DNA from: Bacteroidota bacterium
Lineage (GTDB): Bacteria > Bacteroidota > Bacteroidia > Bacteroidales > Prolixibacteraceae
Length of the DNA: 5,117 nt
Assembly (NCBI GenBank): GCA_013203755.1
Contig: JABMPI010000391.1
Coordinates: forward strand, 1-5,117
Direction: 5' to 3'
Part shown: piece by piece, positions 1-5,117 of the stretch
Layout of the letters: every line of letters begins with the position of its first letter
How positions within the stretch are numbered: the first letter of the stretch is position 1
Translations under genes and position numbers: made by a program
Notes under the pieces: generated by a model
Seen by the model: the letters and a program-made list of their open reading frames with translations, nothing else
What the model was told of the DNA's origin: nothing
Databases searched by the model: none

Positions 1-209
1 AATCGGACACCTTCGTCAGCCAGTTTATCGATTACTGGAGTTCGGGCATCCTCATTGCCATAACAACCAATAAATTGCGGTGAAGTGTCTTCAATGGTTA
101 CCCAAAGAATATTTGGTTTTGAGCTGCTCAGCTCGTCAGATTTTTGCTGTCCAAATAAATTACTTCCAATAATTAAAGGAATAACAAACAAGCTTTGATA
201 TGATTTCAT
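1..209 (-). CDS. Sulfatase, N-terminal part (runs off window)
   Basis: This is the first 69 codons of a second sulfatase, read from an ATG at 209-207 and cut by the left window edge. Residues 1-22 look like a type I signal peptide (MKSYQ, then a hydrophobic stretch ending NLFGQQ), with no lipobox cysteine, so the product is probably periplasmic. Residues 33-41 read NILWVTIED. This matches the first strand and metal-binding loop of alkaline-phosphatase-fold sulfatases, with E40-D41 where many members have Asp-Asp. GCYGNEDARTPVIDKLADEG follows and is typical of the sulfatase segment before the active site. The formylglycine motif (C/S-x-P-S-R) would lie beyond the window, so the catalytic type and completeness are unknown. 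The E-D variant recalls proteins often annotated as heparan N-sulfatase-like, but the substrate cannot be assigned. It lies 170 bp downstream of the middle sulfatase on the same strand and may be co-transcribed. No clear Shine-Dalgarno is present, only an AT-rich leader. Confidence 0.88.
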   Translation of the reverse strand, partial: MKSYQSLFVIPLIIGSNLFGQQKSDELSSSKPNILWVTIEDTSPQFIGCYGNEDARTPVIDKLADEGVR

Positions 210-379
210 AGTATAAAAAATTAGTATTTTCAGTAGTGTCCGGTAAAAATATGAGATTGCTTCTCCGTCAGCTGACGGATCGCAATGACGCAATATACCA
301 GTGTTATAATTTCAATAATAAATTTTGTTTCAGTATAAATCCACCTCCCGATCAATTTTATGTATTTAATTACAAGTTC
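210..379. other. Intergenic spacer between two sulfatase genes
   Basis: This 170 bp AT-rich spacer separates the TAA that ends the extended middle sulfatase frame from the ATG of the second sulfatase. Apart from the palindromic repeat it holds no open frame of note. I looked on the minus strand for the Bacteroidota promoter pattern (TTTG about 20 bp before TAnnTTTG) and found no good match. The nearest is TAATTTTT close to the start codon, which lacks the final G and a -33 partner. There is no ordinary terminator with a GC-rich stem followed by a T run. The second sulfatase may therefore be read from an upstream promoter. Confidence 0.6.
253..290. repeat. Dispersed-type palindromic repeat (imperfect hairpin)
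   Basis: The core at 264-279 is a perfect 16 bp palindrome (TCCGTCAGCTGACGGA). It is flanked by a second, shorter inverted pair, ATTGC at 256-260 and GCAAT at 282-286, so the whole forms an imperfect hairpin with a small asymmetric internal loop (TTC against TC). Read on the minus strand the unit begins CGTCATTGCGA and ends GAAGCAATCTC. These are ends I recall from a family of small repeats scattered between genes in many bacterial genomes. AATAT occurs just outside both sides (248-252 and 292-296), which could be a short target duplication but may be chance in AT-rich DNA. It has no coding capacity. It lies between two sulfatase genes, and its transcript could fold and affect RNA stability or read-through. 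The structure is seen directly; membership of the family is from memory. Confidence 0.7.
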
Positions 380-547
380 TTAATCATGAAATAAGATTGT
401 GGGCGAAATTGCCTGTTTCTCAAAATCAGGACCACTCCATTCAAAATCCAGCATTGCTTTTTGATCTTCTTTCATTGTATAATAGAGCCTGAAAGGATGC
501 ATTCCGGCCTTTAACATCATTGCACCTGAATGAACGGTTCCGCCCTA
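380..547 (-). pseudogene. C-terminal tail of the PA14-like domain, cut off by an in-frame TAG
   Basis: Reading on past the amber codon at 547-545 in the same frame gives 54 residues and then TAA at 382-380. The tail begins GGTVHSGAMMLKAGMHPFRL and ends with a segment containing LDFEWSGPDFEKQ and then PTILFHD. It continues the PA14-like beta-sandwich whose first part lies in the sulfatase just upstream: V-x-S-G-x-x-x-L-K-A-G-x-H-P-F-R-L-Y-Y is the usual second half of that domain. There is no other stop and no frameshift, so the tail does not look decayed. It has several internal ATG codons but no sign of being a gene of its own. It is best read as the real C-terminus of the sulfatase, separated by one base change, a sequencing error, or a stop that is read through. 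Confidence 0.85.
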
Positions 548-2443
548 GTAGCCAAAATCTTCATCTATTACCAAACAATCGTGAATGCGTAACACTGCAG
601 CTGAGCCAGTTGCCAGGGAGAAAATATATTCACCCTCTTTTGGAACCTGAATATAACCTGAATAATAGACTAATTTATTTTCTTTAATTGAGCCAATTTC
701 AGAAACAGGTTTGTCTGTTACACCTGATTCAGCAAGTTCTAACGAACTAATTTCAGGAACCCATGGGAATTCTCCTTTATAAGTGCTCCATTTAATCCCT
801 TGAGCTGGATTAGATACTTCCACAGCTGGAATTAAAGCTTTGTCGTAGGGACGTGGTGCAGAATCATCCGGACGCCTTGACTGAAGAACTTTTGCCTTCA
901 TTTTTTGCTGAATTGAGGCCATTTCCGGAAGTGTGGACAGATCATTGGCTTGCTGTGGATCTATCATCACGTTGTAAATTTCAAAATTATCGTTATGTGA
1001 TTTTATATCGTAACGAACACCAACCAAATCTCCCAAACGGATCATTTGCATCTGATTACGTTTTCGTCCTTGACGCTCACTTGTAAAATCAGAATATTTG
1101 GGCGTTATACCACCATTAAAATATTCAATATAAACAAGTCCTTCTTTTTGCTCGCCAATCCCTGTAAGAGAAGGTAACAATGAAGTGCCATCGCTTAAAG
1201 CCGGAGCAGGAATTCCTGCCATTTCGGCAAAAGTTGGTAACCAGTCGTACGATACACTAGGCGTTTCCAGAATTCGGCCAGCAGGAATTTTTCCCGGCCA
1301 CCAGGCGATTACAGGAACGCGAACTCCACCTTCAAAACAATCGCGTTTTATCCCATCAAACAGGGCATAACTTTTAAAAAATTCGGGACTGTAATCTTGT
1401 TTTAAATATGATTCCATAGATGGCCCATTATCTGAAGCAAAAACAATCATGGTATTTTTATCGATTTTTAAATCTTTCAGCAATTGGACTATATCTCCAA
1501 CAGCGTCATCAATTCTTCGTGTATCAGTGGCGTATCTTTTATACCCATCAGGCCCGCTTGCTTCCGGCGTAGACGGATTTGCATCGTCGTCGTAAGTTGC
1601 GTTTGCATAATCGGGGTGAATCCAGGAATCGACTTCACCAGATGCCGTATTAATCATATGACCAGGTTCACCAATCCATTGTAATCCACCTTCTAAGCCT
1701 CCTCCTTCCGGATATTCCTGCGTGGGAAGTTCGAGCACTGCGTGGGGAGTATCGAAAGCCAGATAGACAAAAAACGGTTTGTTTTTGTCATTGTTTTGTT
1801 TTTGTTCAACAATCCACTTTTTTGCGGCGGCTGTCCATAAATCGGCAGTGTAACATTTATCCAGGTCATTAGCAACGTTGGTGTAATTTTCATACACTTC
1901 TTTGCTTTCTCTGTAAATCCCTTCTTTAGGGTAGTGCTCATGTCCGTCCCGGTGTCGGATATACCCGTAGTAATAATCAAACCCGCGTTTGTTGGGATGT
2001 GCGGGCCAATCCGGAATATTCTCTGTATCACCCTGCAGTCCCCATTTCCCAAAAGCCGCCGTTGAATAACCGGCTTCTTTCATAACGGTTCCCAGTGTAT
2101 GGTTATCCTCCAGAGCTTTATCAAACTGATTATCCCGAACATTAGCATGCCCCTGACTGCGTCCTGTTAATAATGATCCCCGCGATGGGGCGCAAACCGG
2201 TGCCGCGCAATACTGGTGAGTGAGTTTAACTCCCTGTTCTGCCAGTTTATCAAGTTTTGGTGTATAAGCTGCAGGAAATCCTTTTTCTTGTGCTCGTTGA
2301 TTCTGAAAGAATACTCCTACATCTCCGTATCCTAAATCATCAGTAAATATGACAATAATGTTAGGTTTTTCCTGTGTTGAGCATGAAGGGACTATTATAG
2401 CCAGAAGCAATAATCCGACGATTTTTTTAAATGAGTATTTCAT
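545..2443 (-). CDS. Formylglycine-dependent sulfatase lipoprotein (family S1), ending at an in-frame TAG
   Basis: This enzyme is predicted to hydrolyse sulfate esters on a glycan. Residues 1-21 form a lipoprotein signal (MKYSFKK, hydrophobic core, lipobox VPSC with C21), so the mature protein is probably membrane-anchored. The sulfatase domain starts at PNIIVIFTDDLGYGD, with metal ligands D35 and D36. C84 in C-A-P-S-R-G-S-L-L-T-G (84-94) is the cysteine converted to formylglycine by a maturase, which is not in this window. GKWGLQG (132-138), TPH (232-234), SDNG (337-340, metal ligands D338 and N339) and K366 before EGGVRVP complete a normal active site. From about residue 545 a PA14-like domain begins (YSGYIQVPKEGEYIFSL, then VLRIHDCLVID). 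It is cut after GY632 by TAG, although the frame continues for 54 more residues. The catalytic domain is intact, so activity is plausible if the shortened PA14 fold is tolerated. The ATG lies 12 bp after the GH2 stop codon, which indicates an operon. The S1 subfamily and substrate are not assigned. Confidence 0.93.
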   Translation of the reverse strand: MKYSFKKIVGLLLLAIIVPSCSTQEKPNIIVIFTDDLGYGDVGVFFQNQRAQEKGFPAAYTPKLDKLAEQGVKLTHQYCAAPVCAPSRGSLLTGRSQGHANVRDNQFDKALEDNHTLGTVMKEAGYSTAAFGKWGLQGDTENIPDWPAHPNKRGFDYYYGYIRHRDGHEHYPKEGIYRESKEVYENYTNVANDLDKCYTADLWTAAAKKWIVEQKQNNDKNKPFFVYLAFDTPHAVLELPTQEYPEGGGLEGGLQWIGEPGHMINTASGEVDSWIHPDYANATYDDDANPSTPEASGPDGYKRYATDTRRIDDAVGDIVQLLKDLKIDKNTMIVFASDNGPSMESYLKQDYSPEFFKSYALFDGIKRDCFEGGVRVPVIAWWPGKIPAGRILETPSVSYDWLPTFAEMAGIPAPALSDGTSLLPSLTGIGEQKEGLVYIEYFNGGITPKYSDFTSERQGRKRNQMQMIRLGDLVGVRYDIKSHNDNFEIYNVMIDPQQANDLSTLPEMASIQQKMKAKVLQSRRPDDSAPRPYDKALIPAVEVSNPAQGIKWSTYKGEFPWVPEISSLELAESGVTDKPVSEIGSIKENKLVYYSGYIQVPKEGEYIFSLATGSAAVLRIHDCLVIDEDFGY

Positions 2444-2455
2444 TAGAGTTTTGTT

Positions 2456-4897
2456 TTACAAACTTGTTTTTATTATTATTTCCTGAGCTTCCAATCCTTC
2501 GCTTTCCGCTTTCAAAGTAAATTCACCGGCTGTTTTTGAGGACTGAACGAGTACCATACATTTTCCGTTAAATGTTTTTCGGAAAGGTTTTACAAATGAT
2601 TCCAGGCTGGTGGGATCTCCGTTTCCAACTGCTTTAATGGAACCTTCTCCTTCAGTTGAAAATTGAATTAAATTGTTAGCCTGCGGACAAAGTGTTCCAT
2701 TCTCATCGACAACCGATACGGTTACAAAAGCCAGTTCTTTCCCGTCGGCAAGAATTTGATTACGGTCTGTTTCCAATACAATTTTTGCCGGTTCACCCGC
2801 TGTTTTCACTACAGCTTCTTTTAGCGGATTATTGTTTTCATCCAAAGTAACTACTTTAATTTCACCGGGTTCGTAAGTAATATCATCCCAAACCAAACGG
2901 TAGGTTGTGTATAAATTTGCAGGATCTTTTTCACGTACACCCAAACTTTTTCCATTGAGAAATAATTCCCCTTTATCGAAACTTGTGTAACAATGTACCG
3001 AAACTTTTTGTCCTGCAGTCCAATTCCAATGAGGCAAAAGATGAAGCACTTCTTTGTCGGTCCACTGGCTTTGATATAAAAAGTAACGGTCTTTTGGAAT
3101 TCCGCATAAATCGATAATTCCGAAATAAGAACTTCTGGAAGGCCACTCCACATTGTAAGGTGTTGGTTCTCCAAGGTAATCAAAACCGGTCCAGACAAAC
3201 TCGCCAGCCATAAATTTTAATGAATCCTGTGCAACAAATTCGCGGTCGGGAGAAGTGGCCCACGACGGATATTCCAAATCGAATGAACTCGAATGATAGG
3301 GCTCGCGGGTGTACATCACTTTTACTTCTGCAGGGAAGAAATATTCGCCACGCGAACTAACCGTTGAAGCTGTTTCGCTGGCGTACATGGTCCAATCAGG
3401 ATGTTCCTTATGAATAGAAGTATAAAATTGAGGTTTATAGTTCCAGGCCGGTAAATCAACAGCATCGGCTAAACCATTATTGATAGCACCGCGCCAGTTA
3501 TTAAACCCTGCTGTGGTTGGACGGCTTGGGTCTTCGCGGTGGCAAATATCAACCAAAAACTTACAGGTTTCCAATCCGTCTTCTGCTCCTTGTTCCCGAA
3601 TCTCATTTCCAATACTCCATGCAATTACAGACGGATGGTTGCGATCGCGGTGAATCCATGCCACCATGTCCTTTTCTGCCCACTCATCCCAGAGTGTGTT
3701 GTACCCGTTTTCCGTTTTTGCCAATCTCCATTCATCAAAAATTTCGTCGAGAATAAGAAATCCCATCTCATCGGCTAACTCAAGCATTTCGGGTGTTGGC
3801 GGATTGTGACTGGTACGAATGGAGTTGCATCCCATTTCCTGCAATAATTTCATGCGGTGCCTCAACGAAGACAGATTAACAGCAGAGCCAAGCGGTCCTA
3901 GATCGTGGTGCAAACAAACACCGTTTAGCTGAACACGCTCGCCATTTAAGTAAAAACCTTCGTTATTGGTAAACTCAAAATATCGAAATCCGAAGGGAGT
4001 TTCATATTTATCCAGTTCTTTTTTATCGTCAAAAATTCTTGTTACTGCTTTGTACATTGTTGGCGATTCCAATGACCATAATTTAGGTATAGGAACATCC
4101 AGATTTTGCTCCACCGTTAATTCATTATCTAAATCGATTTCATCAGAAATGCTTGCAAGGCTTTCACCAGCGGGGGAAATAATTTGGGTTTCCACCCTTA
4201 CTTTTCTAGATTCCCCTGATTGATTTAAAACCCTTGTTTTAAGATTTACAGTTCCCTTTCCATCTTTAATTTCAGGAGTAGTAAGGTAAGTTCCCCATTG
4301 TTTTACAAAAACCGGATTAGTGACTACCATTCGTACATTCCGGTAAATTCCTGCTCCGGGATACCAGCGTGATGAAAAAGCTGGGTTTTCAAGTCGAACA
4401 GCCAGGATATTTTCACCTCCAAAATTAACATGGTCGGTAATATCAAAACCAAAAGAAGCATATCCGTATGGCCACTCACCTACAAATTCGCCATTAAGAT
4501 ACACTTTGGCGTGACTCATAGCACCATCAAATTCCACATGAATTCGCTTGTTTTTTAATGTTGAAGGAAGATCCAGGGCTTTTCGATACCAGCCAATTCC
4601 TATGTGTGGAAGACCGCCAGTGCGACCTGTTCTGAATTTCGGGACACGTTCACCATCTTCAATTACCATCGTTTCTTGTGCATCGATGGATTCGTCAAAT
4701 TCACCAGAAATTGCCCAGTCGTGAGGAACGCTAACTGTTTCCCAGCCTTCAGTACTTATTTTAGCTTGCTGACCATTTTCAACTTCTTTGTTTATAAACT
4801 GCCAGTCTTCGTCGAGTAAAACTACCTTCCGTGATGCTTCCATATTACAAGCTGATAAGGTGATCAGCGCCAGAATAAATAAAATAATTGTTCTCAT
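2456..4897 (-). CDS. GH2 beta-galactosidase-like lipoprotein
   Basis: This 813-residue exo-glycosidase is predicted to release a terminal beta-linked sugar, most likely galactose, by the retaining mechanism. I chose the ATG at 4897 because it opens directly on a lipoprotein signal (MRTIILFILALITLSAC, C17); a TTG ten codons upstream would only add a polar extension. Domains in order are: GH2 sugar-binding jelly roll (about 22-195, with GIGWYRK at 100-106 and SRWYPGAGIYRNV at 176-188); Ig-like domain (about 198-305); TIM barrel (about 308-600); DUF4982-like domain (about 620-695, with GELFLNGKSLG); and a C-terminal Ig-like GH2 domain (about 700-810, with ILADGKELAFVTV and GNGDPTS). In the barrel, SIGNEI gives the acid/base E432 and ASETAS the nucleophile E508. 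Their 76-residue spacing equals that of E. coli LacZ (E461 and E537). No key residue is missing. Related enzymes also include beta-glucuronidases and other GH2 activities, so the sugar specificity is inferred. The next gene, a sulfatase, follows after 12 bp. Confidence 0.93.
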   Translation of the reverse strand: MRTIILFILALITLSACNMEASRKVVLLDEDWQFINKEVENGQQAKISTEGWETVSVPHDWAISGEFDESIDAQETMVIEDGERVPKFRTGRTGGLPHIGIGWYRKALDLPSTLKNKRIHVEFDGAMSHAKVYLNGEFVGEWPYGYASFGFDITDHVNFGGENILAVRLENPAFSSRWYPGAGIYRNVRMVVTNPVFVKQWGTYLTTPEIKDGKGTVNLKTRVLNQSGESRKVRVETQIISPAGESLASISDEIDLDNELTVEQNLDVPIPKLWSLESPTMYKAVTRIFDDKKELDKYETPFGFRYFEFTNNEGFYLNGERVQLNGVCLHHDLGPLGSAVNLSSLRHRMKLLQEMGCNSIRTSHNPPTPEMLELADEMGFLILDEIFDEWRLAKTENGYNTLWDEWAEKDMVAWIHRDRNHPSVIAWSIGNEIREQGAEDGLETCKFLVDICHREDPSRPTTAGFNNWRGAINNGLADAVDLPAWNYKPQFYTSIHKEHPDWTMYASETASTVSSRGEYFFPAEVKVMYTREPYHSSSFDLEYPSWATSPDREFVAQDSLKFMAGEFVWTGFDYLGEPTPYNVEWPSRSSYFGIIDLCGIPKDRYFLYQSQWTDKEVLHLLPHWNWTAGQKVSVHCYTSFDKGELFLNGKSLGVREKDPANLYTTYRLVWDDITYEPGEIKVVTLDENNNPLKEAVVKTAGEPAKIVLETDRNQILADGKELAFVTVSVVDENGTLCPQANNLIQFSTEGEGSIKAVGNGDPTSLESFVKPFRKTFNGKCMVLVQSSKTAGEFTLKAESEGLEAQEIIIKTSL

Positions 4898-4952
4898 AAA
4901 ATAAATGTTTTTCAGTTGTTTTTGCAAAATCTTTTAGCTCAGTATTGCCCCC
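4898..4952. other. 55 bp gap before the GH2 gene
   Basis: This short AT-rich leader separates the TAA of the upstream frame from the GH2 ATG. It has no purine-rich Shine-Dalgarno sequence, in keeping with Bacteroidota genes that rely on A/T-rich, unstructured leaders. I see no promoter pattern and no terminator. The distance allows co-transcription with the upstream gene. Confidence 0.5.
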
Positions 4953-5117
4953 TTAAAAATGGCGCCTGCAAAAAACAGGTTCTTTCTTTGCGGGTTCAAC
5001 TTTATAGCCTGGAAATGTGCCCATGTTTTCTGTAAACTTCATCTCTTTTTTAGCAACAGAAATATAAGCAGTTCCTGCAATGATTGCGATTAAGATTAAT
5101 AGTTTTTTGTTTTTATG
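4953..5117 (-). CDS. Unidentified protein, C-terminal 54 codons
   Basis: This is the only frame open from the right window edge on the minus strand, and it ends at TAA (4955-4953). The visible part starts HKNKK, followed by one hydrophobic segment (LLILIAIIAGTAYISVA, about residues 6-22) and a polar, lysine-rich tail (KKEMKFTENMGTFPGYKVEP and on). It could be the last membrane helix and cytoplasmic tail of a transporter, or a signal peptide or anchor of a very small protein whose ATG lies just outside the window. I do not recognise the family. The end, VFCRRHF, is odd: it follows a run of six T (4970-4975, minus strand), where a one-base change would alter the C-terminus. Same strand and close spacing suggest it belongs with the GH2-sulfatase operon. 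That it is coding at all is moderately likely. Confidence 0.5.
   Translation of the reverse strand, partial: HKNKKLLILIAIIAGTAYISVAKKEMKFTENMGTFPGYKVEPAKKEPVFCRRHF

Noticed and set aside
210..379. Bacteroidota-type promoter for the left sulfatase
   Set aside because: No TAnnTTTG with a properly spaced TTTG was found; the nearest string lacks key bases.
545..547. TAG read as pyrrolysine or as a genome-wide reassigned codon
   Set aside because: There is only one case here, no supporting tRNA or synthetase gene in the window, and Bacteroidota normally use the standard bacterial code; a point mutation or sequence error is simpler.
853..1684. Several plus-strand open frames of 61-77 codons opposite the sulfatase
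   Set aside because: They lie antisense to a clearly coding gene and have no recognisable motif or plausible start context.
1693..2052. 119-codon minus-strand frame inside the sulfatase
   Set aside because: It overlaps the conserved sulfatase domain in another frame and its translation has no recognisable domain or signal; it is a shadow.
2851..3198. 115-codon minus-strand frame inside the GH2 gene
   Set aside because: It overlaps the GH2 barrel and DUF4982 region in another frame and shows no family features.
3517..4819. Plus-strand open frames of 71-85 codons opposite the GH2 gene
   Set aside because: They are antisense to conserved GH2 domains, overlap one another, and have no domain or signal features.
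4898..4927. TTG start ten codons upstream of the GH2 ATG, giving an 823-residue protein
   Set aside because: It would place a polar ten-residue extension before a well-formed lipoprotein signal that starts exactly at the ATG at 4897.
4965..4979. CCTG/CAGG inverted pair around a run of six A as a terminator
   Set aside because: The stem is only 4 bp with a 7-base loop, lies within the coding frame, and the T run is in the loop and not after the stem.

Overview
The window looks like part of a polysaccharide-utilisation locus from a Bacteroidota bacterium. The evidence is two Bacteroidota-style lipoprotein signal peptides, AT-rich DNA, A/T-rich start regions without Shine-Dalgarno sequences, and sulfatases sitting beside a large multidomain GH2 enzyme. 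A marine or gut member that feeds on sulfated glycans fits best. I cannot name the genus.

All recognisable genes lie on the minus strand, so transcription runs from high to low coordinates. In transcription order they are: (1) the end of an unidentified gene (4953-5117) with one hydrophobic segment and a short polar tail; (2) a GH2 beta-galactosidase-like lipoprotein (2456-4897); (3) 12 bp further on, a formylglycine-type sulfatase lipoprotein (545-2443) carrying a C-terminal PA14-like domain; (4) a 170 bp spacer (210-379) holding a dispersed-type palindromic repeat; (5) the first 69 codons of a second, different sulfatase (1-209), cut by the window edge.

The enzymes probably act together: sulfatases remove sulfate esters and the GH2 enzyme releases the exposed terminal sugar, probably galactose, from a sulfated galactan or a host or algal glycan. 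The substrate cannot be fixed from this sequence.

The main surprise is at the end of the middle sulfatase. Its frame is interrupted by an amber codon (545-547) inside the PA14-like domain, and the same frame then runs on for 54 well-formed residues to a TAA at 380-382. The complete gene would have 687 codons before its stop (380-2443). The second notable element is an imperfect hairpin with a perfect 16 bp palindromic core at 264-279, resembling a repeat scattered through many bacterial genomes. I see no convincing new multigene system. No tRNA, rRNA, CRISPR array, transposase or riboswitch was seen.
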